64,000 bases of DNA from Silene conica (taxonomy: Eukaryota; Streptophyta; Magnoliopsida; Caryophyllales; Caryophyllaceae). How positions within the stretch are numbered: position 1 is the stretch's first letter; every line of letters starts with the position of its first letter. Location of the stretch: assembly GCA_029255685.2 (NCBI GenBank), contig CM055312.2, positions 51,184,202 to 51,248,201 of the forward strand, given 5' to 3'. The position numbers and the translations under genes are program-made. The notes under the pieces are model-generated. The model worked only from the letters and a program-made list of their open reading frames with translations. It ran no database searches and was not told the origin of the DNA. Positions 38,754 to 50,327 of the stretch are shown in pieces.

Positions 38754-39680
38754 GGCCTTGTTCTTTTGGACTTATTTTTGCTTAATATAAGTTAAGTTCA
38801 GCAAAAATAAGTTAAGTTAGAAAAATTCAGCAAAAATAAGTTAAGTTCAGAAAAAATAAGTTAAGTTAAATTCAGCAAAAATAAGTTCAGAAAAGTTCAG
38901 TAAAAATAAGTTAAGTTCAGCAAAAATAAGTTAAGTTAAGTTCAGCCAAAATAAGTTAAGAAAAGTTAAGCAAAAATAAGTTCAGAAAAGTTAAGCAAAT
39001 ATTCATACCCGTTTATGGTATTGACGAGTTTTGAAAAATTGAATTTTTCACAAATTCTCTCGTACAAACGTCTCATGTGCGACCATTTTTGTAAATTTCG
39101 CAAAAGTGTCACTATTTACAAAAGAATAGTCGGATTTTCCAAAAAAAACACGGGTTAAAAATTACACACAATAATTCTCGTACGATAATGAATATACTAT
39201 ATTTATATAGAAATAGATTATTAAAAAAATTGTGATAATATAGAAAAAGACTACTAAAAAAAAATTGTGATATGCGATTTACTTTTTAATTATGTATTGA
39301 AGTAAGATAATGAACATACTATATTTATATATATAAAAAGAAACTATTATTATTTTTATTATTACTATTATTATTTTTATTATTTAAATTAATATTTATT
39401 TATTTCGAAAAAGTTAGACTCATATAAGTTAAGTTTAGAAAAGTTAAGTAGATATAAGTTAACTTCACCAAATATAAGTTAAGTTAAATTTAGCAAAAAT
39501 AAGTTCAGAAAAGTTCAGCAAACATAAGTTAAGTTCAGAAAAAATAAGTTAAGTTAAGTTCAGCAAAAAAAAGTTCAGAAAAGTTCAGCAAAAATAAGTT
39601 AAGTTTAGCAAATATAAGTTAAGTACAGAAAAAATAAGTTATGTTAAGTTAAGCAAAAATAAGCCCAAAAGAACGGGGCC
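38754..39680. mobile_element. PIF/Harbinger-type MITE
   Basis: Terminal inverted repeats GGCCTTGTTCTTTTGGACTT and (inverted right end) GGCCCCGTTCTTTTGGGCTT both continue ATTTTTGCT. A TAA target duplication lies at 38751-38753 and 39681-39683. Both subterminal regions (38785-39005 and 39420-39660) are made of AAGTTAAGTTCAGCAAAAAT variants. No transposase. Confidence 0.8.
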
Positions 39681-39683
39681 TAA

Positions 39684-42118
39684 CAAGTGACACAGGCGGC
39701 AATAACCCAAGGCATTCAGAGACTAGAAGACGCTTGGTATACACTTTCCTACCTCTTTCTCCTCCTTCCATTTTCTTTTCGTAGTTACTCATTCATGTAT
39801 GAGTTTTACTCATTCATGAACTTTTCCCATTATTTTTCCATTTTTTACCCTTTGCCTAAAAATCCAAAAAAAAAACTCTCTAATTATCTCCCTCACAAAA
39901 TTAATCAAATTTACACAATCATGGATGTTCTCGTATCGATCAAGTAATAATTCTAATCTCTACCTTTATTAATTATATTATATGTAATTAAGAAATTGAT
40001 TTAGATTAATTAAATTAGGGTTTGTTTAAATCGTTTTCTGTTTTGTTCATTTTCTTCTTATTTCGATTGTTATTTGGTTTAAATCCGGTCACAATAATAT
40101 TAAATTTGTAGGATGTTCAATGATTGAAGCACCAAAACTGAATATACTAGTAATCGTCAAGTCTAATTTCTATTTATCACACAATTACAAGTATATATAT
40201 AAACAGTAGTTCTCCTGTACGACGGTATCACCCGTGTTTTTTTTACAAAATATGACCATTTTGTGGTAAAAATATGACCATCTATAAATATAATAAAAAG
40301 ACAATCAAATGCACTACAATTCACCATTCCACTATTTAAGAGTTATTTATCTAGCCACATTACCATCCCTTATTTTGAAAAGAAAAAAGGAAAAGAAAAA
40401 TAAAATTGTAACCATTAAATGCAATAGCATGATAAACATTAAAGTTTTAGTTTATTTAATTTTAAAATAAATTAAACAATAATTAAAAAATACATACTAA
40501 ATTTTAAATTTTTACATTTATTATTAGAATAAGATAAAAAGACAAATAAAAATTACATCATTTTAATTTTATGCAGTTTCTAAGAAATTAAGAAATTTGT
40601 AAACATTAAATTTGAATTAGAAATAGCAATATAAACAATAAACTTTGGCATTTTTTTTATATAAATAAAAAAAATCAAAATTGAAATTCAGAATAAAGTT
40701 TAAATTCTTTTTTTTAATTTTTTTTATAATAAATCAAACAATAAAAAAATCACATCACTCTAATTTTGAGTAGTTTTTATGTGCAACTCCAACTTTTTGT
40801 TATACATTTCCACAATTTAATTAAAATGGACATATTTATAGTCTATAAATCTAATGAAAAAGTACACTAACATTTATGGGATATCAAATTTGTTGTGTTG
40901 TACTCTTCAAAAGTAAATATACTAACATCTGTACGAGTTGATTCTCATTCCCTTTTTTCACTATTTAAGGAAAAGTTTTAGTTAAAACAATAATATTAAT
41001 TCCACTATTTTGTTGGTTAGTCTCACTAATCACTTAGTTAACTTTATTTTATTAGGGATCGGATGGTTTATTGATAAAGAAAATTATATGAATAAATTAA
41101 ATACTAGAATTACCAACAATATATTGCAGCCTAACTACAAGATTAACAACAATAACGTAAATGACTAATACCTTGTAGGCCCGTACAGAGGTTTAGTATT
41201 TTAAATACTTTTAAATCTATGTTTTATTTTGATATTTGTGTTTTTTTTCCATTAGTTTGCCTTTGAAAAATAGTATTTTTCACCTACTTGACTTATTTAA
41301 GTTTTTCGAGTTTAGTTTTTATGTTAACATATCGACGTCCGTAGTTTTAGCACACGATCTATCCTGAATAATTCATGACGTGATCTTTCTATTTGTTTTC
41401 GTTTTTTTTTTATATAAAATTCCAATTCATTTGATTACATTATGATTGTGAAATGTAGATTACATTATTCTAATTCTAATTAGTTTGAAATTTAACCGAT
41501 ATCGTAACCAACAATCTTTTTCTTGTGTATTAATAAGCATTTTCTTGCTTATCATTTCTTATACTTTATTATATTTGTTTGTTATATAGTGTTTTAAGAT
41601 GTCAACATTTACATATAGGATGGGGATAAATATCGGTAGCTATTATGCTAAGCTAATGATTTAATTGTGTAAAATATTTTTAATATTAAGTCAAAAATGT
41701 ATGCATATGAAGGGTTTTAGTTTTGATGACTCATTGACCACTGCGCACTTAAAATAATATTTAATATGATCAATATTTTTGCCTAATTTTACTTAGAAAT
41801 AACTTAGGTTATGTGTTTCCCCCTAATTTTTCATTCAAGATAGAGTAATATCACTATTTGAAAATGAAATGAATATTAATTACATGTCTGATGTTAATTT
41901 AATTTCTCAACTAAACAAATAAAACAACTTACAAATGAAAAATAACAGAAAATTATAGTAGCTCACGTTCGGGTACAATATTCAAAATTTAAAGATTATA
42001 ACAGTTTTAATTAGTGGAAAAAATTAGATCTCAATCTTATATATTAATATGTAGTACCAAAAAAATTCTCTTAACATGGATAATCGCTAAAATTCATTAT
42101 CACCTACTTTCCATGTGT
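39684..42118. other. AT-rich intergenic DNA, possibly Helitron interior
   Basis: No gene or clear repeat. If the Helitron 3' end at 44609 is real, a candidate 5' end is ATCTCTACCTTTATTAA at about 39957. That is weak evidence. Confidence 0.4.
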
Positions 42119-44393
42119 TTTTTTTTTGAACGGAAAACGGTTAAAATTATATTAAATCAAGCTCCGCCAACGAAGTGACGGAAACCGGAAAGTCTGAAAC
42201 CATAACAATATCCTCCCCTACAGCAGAACACATTCTGGCTATTAGGTGAGCAACCGTATTTCCCCCACGTCGTACATGGGTAGCGCCATAAAAATAGAAA
42301 CTAGAGCACAAAAAATGAAAGTCACGAATACATAAACCAAAGCTATTCCGCGGCTCATTCCTCCTGCGAGTCGCATTGACCACTCCGAGAGAGTCGGACT
42401 CAACACAAATGCTATTCAGTCCCATCTGTCTCGCCATTTCCAGCCCAAAGAGCATGGCTTTAGCCTCCGCAACCTCGATTGACCACCGCGCACGACATCT
42501 GCGGCTCGCAATCAGGACAACCACACCATCCGAGTCTCTGCCCACGACACCCATCCCCACCTCATCCTCTCCGAACACAGTCACATCGGTATTAAGCTTA
42601 ATAATACCCACAGCAGGGGGTCTCCACGAGCTACTACCGATCAGACTTTCGTCCCTAAGCACTTGCCCCACATCGGTTGCTTCTTTGTACCCATGGTAAA
42701 CGGCCACCATTCTGATCAGACCCATAATACAAACCTCTTCATTAACCTGCTCTGTCTCGAAAAGCTTAGCATTTCGGATCGTCCACATTGCCCATAGCAT
42801 AGCCAAAAGTCTTCCCCGATCCACACCATCCGTCTGTCTCACAGCTTCCACCAGCCACGCCGCAAAGGAAGAGCAAGGGATGCCCGCGAGAGCAGTTTCG
42901 AAACCACTGGTTCGCCAGAAATCACGTAAGCACTGACAGCCATAGAGAGCGTGAATCACGGTCTCAGCTTCAGCTCCACATCGCTCACAGAGATCATTAT
43001 CTGCACAGTGTCTACGATAAAGGCCCTCCTTCACTGCTAACATCCCAGTACAAGCTCTCCATAGGAAGTGTGCTAGCTTGGGGGGGATTTTCAACGACCA
43101 GATTAGCTTCCAGACCTCGTCCCCAACCCCCTGAACACCGGGTAAAATCGGCTGTCTCTCAATCCCCATCCCTAACCACTACCCCGAACGAACCGTATAG
43201 TCTCCATGGTTGGTAGGCCCCCAATATAATTGATCCTCCGGCCACATCGAACTCAGTGGGATGCTGAGTACACGGTCCACCTCTGTGGGCAGCAGCAGGT
43301 TGCGAAGTTCCTGCTCCTTCCACACTCCCGCTTCCTCATCAATAAAGACCGAAACAGCCATCTCTGGATCCGCGCTAATGTTTATTGCTGGAACCGTATT
43401 CCCTCTTTCCCCTGGCACCCATTTGTCACTCCACACCTTAATAGCCCTCCCGTTTCCAACTCTCCAGTTCAGCCCCTCAAGAAGCAAAGCTTTTGCACCC
43501 CACAGACTCCTCCACACAAAACTCGGATCATACCCCCTCCTAGCCTCCAAGATAGTATCATTTTTGAAATTTCGAGCCTTTAACACCCTCCCTACGAGCG
43601 ACTCAGGCATCACAAGTAACCGCCAGAGCTGTTTTGCTAGCAACGCCTGATTAAAAATGCCAAGGTCCCGAAACCCCATCCCCCCTTTAGCCTTTGGTTG
43701 GCAAAGCCTCTCCCACCTCCACCAATGGATTTTCTTCTTACTCTCCGAAGTCCCCCACCAAAACCTAGCCATAACAGCCTGAAGTTCTTTGATAAGTCCC
43801 TCAGGAATAGCAAAAACACTCATCATATATGTAGGAATAGCTTGCACCACCGCTTTAATAAGGACCTCCTTGCCGGGCATCGATAACAGTTTCTCCTTCC
43901 ACCCTTGGACCTTCTTCCAAATCCTTTCCTTAAGAGAGCTAAAAATAGCTTTTTTTGACTTTCCAATGATTGTTGGCAGTCCCAAATATTTCTCATGTCG
44001 GTCCACCTCCCTAACCCCAAGAAAACCCAATAACTCAGCACGATTCGAGATAGAAACTTTTTTGCTAAAAACTACTTCTGATTTGGAATGATTAATTTTC
44101 TGTCTGGATGCTCTCTCGTAAATACTGATAATGTCAGCAATTGTCGACCACTCTCTTCTGTTAGCTCTAGCAAAAAGTATACTGTCATCGGCAAAAAATA
44201 AATGGGATATTCGAGGGGCTCCTCTACACACTCGAGCCCCATGAAGTTTGCCATTTCGCACCGCTGCCTGTAAGAGATAGGAAAAAGCATCAGCACAAAT
44301 GAGAAATAAATACGGAGAAATCGGGTCACCTTGGCGGAGGCCCCTAGGTAATGAAATTGTAATGAATTTGTATTGGATTAATATATTGGCCAA
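42119..44393 (-). pseudogene. 5'-truncated L1-type LINE ORF2 with RNase H
   Basis: On the minus strand the frame begins in the RT palm (SLPRGLRQGDPISPYLFLIC) and contains the catalytic FADD (LFFADDSILFAR). It continues through the thumb (KINHSKSEVVFS, KYLGLPTIIG), a zf-RVT segment (CERCGAEAETVIHALYGC) and a plant RNase H domain (IIKLNTDVTV.., EVAEAKAMLFGLEMA, VESDSLGVV, GNTVAHLIAR). The stop TAA is near 42147. One in-frame TAG at about 43179-43181 splits RT from the zinc-finger part. The endonuclease, ORF1 and the start of RT are missing, as expected from incomplete reverse transcription. A T-run at 42118-42128 on the plus strand is the A-tail. The LINE lies inside the putative Helitron. Confidence 0.93.
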
Positions 44394-44580
44394 TTGATAT
44401 AGATGTTTACTGAGACTAACATTTATTAAAGTTCGTATTTATGCGACTATCAAAAATATCATTTTAAAGAATCAAAACATTGAGAAAAATAAATGAGTTC
44501 GTAAGTCCTCTTGTAGATTGCACAAAAAGATAATTGACGTTCATCTATAATGTGTTACACAAATACCATAAAATTAATAT

Positions 44581-44609
44581 CCCGTGCATTGCACGGGAAC
44601 TAAAACTAG
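44581..44609 (+). mobile_element. Helitron 3' terminus
   Basis: A hairpin CCCGTGCATTGCACGGG (44581-44597) is followed by eight bases and then CTAG (44606-44609) with T after it. That is the canonical 3' end of a plant Helitron (stem-loop then CTRR, inserted between A and T). The 5' end is not secure. Confidence 0.6.
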
Positions 44610-47031
44610 TTTTATGATAAAAAAAGTGACCACTTTTGAAAAATAGGTCATTTTTTTTAAATGGTGGTCACTATTTACTCAAAAGTGGTCACTACTTATC
44701 ACAATGTGGTCACTTTTCAACTGGTCGCACGTGCGACGGTCTTATACAAATTTTTGTGATATATAAAAGCAAGTATACACGAACTCCAATTTGCGATTCC
44801 TAGAGCCAAAAGCCAGCATTCTTCTTTTCCAGTGAAGTAATTAATAGTATTCAATTTTGAATTTTTATAATGGGTATTTAAACATAAGGACTTGGACACA
44901 ATACAATTAATCTTGCTTTCGATGAATATATACTTAACACTCTAAATTAAGAATTAATCTTGCTTTCGATGAACCCAGATTTTCAAAAATGAAGAATTAA
45001 TTAAATTAATTGAGTTAGTTGAATGTGCAGGTCGACAAGGATTGTGGTGGTAGGGGAGGGGGATAATAGTGGACATGGTGAATAGCTTTCCGATAAGGGA
45101 GATGCGGTGGCCGCGGTGGAGGGAGTGGTTGAAATAGGGAAGGAAAATGTCGCTGCCCATGATAGAGTAAAGGTTTTGAAAATAACTATATGATTAAAGA
45201 AAAAATGAGAGGGGTAAAAGTGTCATTTATGTCCATAATTAAGTGAAACGTGTCCATGAATGAGCAACACCCTTTTCTTTTTTATGTTCATAGCATGAAG
45301 GAGAATGAGATTTTTGTGCCTTGGATGTTCTTTTGGGGAACTTGTGGTTGTTGTTGATGATGTGCCGCTAGTTTAGTTAAACTTTGTTGCATGTTTGTAG
45401 TTCATGTTTTAATTTCACATGCTTTCTTTCTTCCTAGTTTTGTGAATATGTGTTAGTTTGTCTTGTTTTCTTGCATTTTTTTGTAAATATACTTAGGAGG
45501 TTGAAAAGTGGAGGATATATACCGTCAATGATGATAATTGTCTTGCCCGTGTCTTAGCCCTCTAGAATGCTTGCACCTTTTGTTGTCACATTTTTAGGGT
45601 TTTTGCTTACACAAACCCAGAAGTCTAGGCTTAATGACCAAGTGTCGACCACCTTGTATGACTGTGTTAGGCCTGAGACTTGACCTAGGTCCAACATTAG
45701 CTACTCAAATGTGAGGATATAGCCTCCTTTATGGTCGGTCCATCAAACCGACCAAGTTTAGGATTGTGAGTAGCCCTCCTTGCGTAGTATGTCATGTCAA
45801 AACGCATATGTTAATGTGCATGTTGAGACAACTTTTGTTCAAAATAAAATAGCTCCACATTTACCAAAATAGTTTTGCTTTGACCCTTGCATTTGTCCCC
45901 TTTTTTATTCATCCCTTGAGCATTAGCCTTTTTCATTTGGCATAACTACTAAAAGAGCTACATCCCAAAAACATGTTTCCTTGATCGAGAATGGTTGTGA
46001 TTTGTTGAAGTAAGTTGGTGGTGAAGTCGGGGTTCAATGTTGGTTGGTGCACTCTTCCTAAGTGGTCTTAGTTTTGTTATTTTGTGAAATGGAGTTTATG
46101 AAAAACAAAAAGAAAAGAAACATGGAAAAGAAAAAATGAAAAACAAAAAGAAAATGAGAATTTTTTTGAAAAATTCAAAAAAAAGAGGAAGTGTTGTATT
46201 TATTTGTTTTGAAAAAGAAAAGAAAAAGACTCGCAATAACTCCCTTCCATCAATGGGAGATAGGAAAAGTCGTTGGTACACTAATATGGTCTTTTGATGT
46301 TTTTCCAATCGAGCCGGGTTTCCACAATTTTGCATTTGATTTGATTTTCAAGTCTTTTAATAGGCTGTAGACGTTGTTCGTTTGTTTAAATAATGATCAT
46401 TTCAAAAAGTTTGTGATGGGTTTTATTTTTCAAATGTAAGTTAGGTTTATGCAATTTTTGCTCGGTTTATCAAAACCGAAGTTAGGGCATAGACGTTGCT
46501 TAATTGTTGCAATAATGTGTTGGTTTGAATTTGGCAATCATTCTTGGTCCTTGAGCCTCAAATGCTATAATGGTGCTTGCACCAAACCATTTTCACCCAA
46601 CCCAAGCCCCATTACAACCTTGATGTTCTTTTTATGTGCATTTGACATTTTCTTATAGATCATTGGATGAAGTACCATATTTGGTTACTACTTGTCACAA
46701 AAATCACCCCGTTCTTTCATTGTGCGATGAGTGAAACCTGTGAGAGTCGGTACTTAGACTTTTCTTATTGGTCAAAGGATTAGCATGGAGTCGAATTTTG
46801 TGTCTGTCGTGTCACTCTCGGAAGTATAGCTTAGTGCTTCCCTTTACCCGCCTTGAATGTGTTTCTTGGCATTTGGTGATGTCAATATTGGTTGCTTGAG
46901 CTTGATTTAGGGATTTGACACCTTCGTTAGACTTTGAGTCAGCATCCTCCGCTACAGACCCTCCTTTGTTTAGTTTTCAAAACCCCGCTTAGATGGGGCA
47001 AGCGGTTGGATTTTCTCGATGCATGTTGTTT
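44610..47031. other. Non-coding DNA, probably old retrotransposon untranslated sequence
   Basis: 44625-44740 has several GTGGTCACTATTT-type repeats and a palindromic GGTCGCACGTGCGACGG. 45300-47000 is long, non-coding and of mixed composition, with an A-rich patch at 46095-46215. It resembles the leader or 3' untranslated DNA of LTR retrotransposons, but no LTR boundary was found. Confidence 0.4.
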
Positions 47032-47370
47032 CACTACAAGAAAATACTCAGTTTGCGACAGATTTTTTGCGACGGACTGGAATTCCGTCGCAAAACATTG
47101 ACCATCCTTGACCAAAATCTGGTCAAGGGTCAAAGTCAGTCTTCATTTGCGACGGAAATTCCGTCGCAATAGTCAATATTTGCAACGGATTTTCCGTCGT
47201 AAACCTTCCCGCCATTTTGGTCAAGGATGGTCAATGTTTTGCGACAGAAATTCCGTCGCAAGAGTCAAAATTTGCGACGGAAATTCCGTCACAAAGGAAG
47301 TCTGACTTTGACTTTTGTCAAGTCTTGCGACGGAATTCCGTCGCAAATGTCCGTCGCAATTTTTTTTATA
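47032..47370. repeat. CACTA subterminal repeats TTGCGACGGAAATTCCGTCGCAA
   Basis: About eight copies of TTTGCGACGGAA or TTCCGTCGCAA, several joined as palindromes (47144, 47237, 47270, 47325), interspersed with GGTCAAGGATGGTCAATG. In CACTA elements such repeats bind the element's TNPA-like protein. Confidence 0.88.
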
Positions 47371-47511
47371 CAGCCCCCGCGGGTTTCATTTTCCCCCAAT
47401 TCATTTTAACCCTAAATCTCTAAATCGACGATTTGCGACCAACAACTACCCTACCACACCCTCATTGCAACCACCAACCACCCCACAACACCCCCGTCAC
47501 CGACGCCAACG

Positions 47512-47532
47512 CCCCCCCCCCCCCCCCCCCCC
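47512..47532. repeat. Poly-C tract
   Basis: About 21 consecutive C on the plus strand, followed by a CTTCCTCCTTCC-rich stretch to about 47640. Confidence 0.97.
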
Positions 47533-48013
47533 TTCCTCCTTCCTTCTTCCTTCTCCTTCCTCTCCTTCTCCTTTCTTCTTCCTTCTTCCTCTCCTTCCGC
47601 CACCTAGCTGCCACCGCCACTTCCTTCTCCTTCCTCTCATTTCTCCTTATGTATGTATACTAACTTTCCTTAATTATATACCGTTACAAATTAGCTATGT
47701 TTAATTCCCGCAAATGCTTAATTATTGTTGTTTATTGTTATTAACAATTGTTAGTTTAGTTTAATTAGTTAATGTTTATTTGTTTAGTTTAGTTAGTATT
47801 GTTAGGTAATTAGTTTTAGTAGGTTAGTAGGTAATTTCGTCGCAAATTCATCGCATATTGTTGTTAAGATGTTTATGAGAAATGATTTCTGACATAAAAT
47901 ATGCAGTGATGCTGATTATTAGTGTTGTTGATTTTTTTAGTATATTTTTGAATAGTACCCGTTCAATAATTACACATTAGGTGTAATTGTTGAATAGTCC
48001 CCGTTTTGGGACT

Positions 48014-48243
48014 GTCTTTGAATCTTTCATGCCATTTAGGTGGTAAACACTCGTATATTTTCTTGATTGTAGTGACACAAAAATTGGGCAGCACTTCCCT
48101 ATTGTTCTCCAAATACATTATATAAATTCATTCTATATAATGTATTTGGAAAACAATAGGGAAGTGATGCCCAATTTTTGTCTCACTACAATCAAGAAAA
48201 TATATGAGTGTTTACTAATGGTATGAAAGATTCAAAGATGGGT
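48014..48243. repeat. Long near-perfect hairpin inside the CACTA element
   Basis: The arms 48014-48123 and 48134-48243 are inverted copies with few mismatches (CTTTGAATCTTTCAT / ATGAAAGATTCAAAG; TTCTTGATTGTAGTGA / TCACTACAATCAAGAA; CACTTCCCTATTGTT / AACAATAGGGAAGTG). The loop is about 10 bp. It could be a fold-back MITE or a small-RNA precursor. Confidence 0.9.
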
Positions 48244-48311
48244 TTATGTTGGAGAGATAAGGACCCCAGACCAATATATCAAAGTGTTTTTTTTTTGCAG
48301 GTTGGTGTGTT

Positions 48312-49855
48312 TGATGCGTGTCTATTTTATGATGTTTTACATCTATTTTTACACGCATTTGGTCGCTCATTTACTATGTTTTAGCCCTTATTTCCCAACA
48401 ATTGTGCACTTTCGTATTTTTATGCACTTTTGCAGATTTGTGCGGAAAAAGGACAATTTTACACCAAACTTATGCCCTCGAGATTTTTGCATAACTAAGG
48501 AACAAAGAAAGTCAACTGGAATCATTAATCAAGTGTCAAAAGTCAAACCGAGACGAATCAAAGCAATCTAACGCGGAAACGGGTCGACCGACCTAAAACT
48601 TGGGTCGGCCGACCAGACCTCTGTTTTGGAAAGTCCAGAATTTTCCTGAAGCCCGTAAAGAGCTCGACCGACCCACATAGTAGGTCGACCGACCTCAGCA
48701 AAGCCCAGAAGCTTTTCGGAAATCGTTTAGAAGTGTTGGAGTCTTTAGGAAACTCCTAATTTTCTGCCCTATATAAACTAATCTTTTGTTTAGGGTTAAT
48801 CATCTAGCTTTTATCGATCATCACCTATCATAATAATCAAGTTCGTAATTTAGTTTTACTCCGTCTTTTAGTTCAATTGTAATCTTTCAATAATTCTCAA
48901 GCATTCAATAAAGTTTGTTCCTTTCTGCCTTAATTCCGAATTCCGGTAATTCTCATCTTAATTTCAGTTTTAATATTGTTCTTATAATTGCTAGTATCCG
49001 GTTTAAGTTAGAATCCCAAGCTTTATTAATTCTTGCATGCTTAGATTGATGTTCACCATGATTTCCATGTTTACTTCTGTTTTTATTATTGTTTCAATTA
49101 TCATGAGTAGGTAATTTCGTATGTTAGGATGTAGGGAGTAAATATGCATAGGTAATAAAATTCCGAGACCGACCTGTAGCAGAGCCGTGGTCGGCCGACT
49201 CAAATAATGGGTCGGTCGACCAAGGCTGTGGTCGGCCGACTGGACTAGCCGGTCGGTCGACCCACTCGCGTTTGTTTTCTGTTCGTTTTAATTCGTAAAT
49301 TATAATACCCTACAATGAGACTGAAAGGAGACTTGTAGGATGTTAGTAATGACCTACCCAAGATTGAGAGATACGGGAAGGGCATTGGTTTACACCTTAA
49401 GACGGCTAGGTTACTTAAGACTGAAAGGTATGTGACCTAGGATTTAGGAATCACCCTTATTGTTGACACCCAATAATTGTGAGACCTAGGAACTAATAGC
49501 ATAGGCCGAAAGGAGCTATTAGGTACCATAGACCGAAAGGATATGTTACACCCCTTACGCGACTGCAATACATGTTGACCTTAGGATTTATATTACCTTA
49601 GTTATTTATTACCCAAACATCCTAGCATCTCTTTTAATATAGTTTTAATCTCATCTTTATTTTCTTGTCTTATTTTTAATCCTTGCTTTAGACTTAGTAA
49701 ACTACCAATCAACCCCCAATTTTGTTACTTTAAACATTAACATCAAACAAGAAACCATTCCCCACCTCCTTGTGGTTCGACCCTGACTTTCACTATCTAT
49801 AGTTTAAGTTTAGGAATTATAAATTTATCTTTGATACCCTCAACGACGGGCATCA
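48312..49855 (+). mobile_element. Solo LTR inserted in the CACTA element
   Basis: Ends TGATGC...GCATCA, 5-bp target duplication GTGTT (48307-48311 and 49856-49860). TATA box TATATAAA at 48771-48778. It carries paired GGTCGACCGACC/GGTCGGCCGACC motifs at 48581-48614, 48663-48695 and 49189-49262. No internal region. Confidence 0.9.
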
Positions 49856-50310
49856 GTGTTGGTGTGTTGGTGTGTTGGGGTGTTGGGGTGTTGGTGTTGG
49901 TGTTGTTGTTGGTGTTGGTGTTGGTGTTGGTGTTGGTGTTGGTGTTGGTGTTGGTGTTGGTGTTGGTGTTGGTGTTGGTGTTGGTGTTGGTGTTGTGGTG
50001 TTGGTATTGGTGTTGGTGTTGGTGTTGCTAGTATTAGTAGTTGTGATAATTGTTGTTATTAATATTGTTAGTTGTTGTTGTTGTTTTTGTTGTTGTTGTT
50101 GTTCTTAGTTGTTAATTGTTGTTGTTAATTAGTTGTTAATTAGGTAGTTGTTGTTAATTAGTTGTAGTTGTTAGTTGTTGTTGTTAATTAGTTGTAGTTG
50201 TTAGTTGTTGTTGTTAATTAGTTGTTAGTGGTTGTTGTTATTTAGTTGTTGTTGTTGTTAGTTGTTTTTGTTTGTTGTTTTTGTTAATTAGTTGTTGTTA
50301 TTGTTTGTAA
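49856..50310 (+). repeat. (GTGTTG)n and (GTT)n microsatellite
   Basis: GTTGGT units to about 50030, then TTG/GTT with TTAATTAGTTG units to about 50310, directly upstream of TNP2. The solo LTR inserted at the left edge of this tract. Valine, cysteine or glycine-run ORFs here are artefacts. Confidence 0.95.
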
Positions 50311-50327
50311 AAATATGTAGATTTACT

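Noticed and set aside
42376..44091. Plus-strand ORFs of 60-129 codons
   Set aside because: They are antisense shadows of the LINE RT and RNase H frame.
47315..47704. Pro/Ser-rich ORF at the CACTA left end
   Set aside because: It runs through subterminal repeats and the poly-C and CTTCC tract. It looks like untranslated leader.
49831..50108. Val, Cys or Gly-run ORFs
   Set aside because: Products of the (GTGTTG)n microsatellite.
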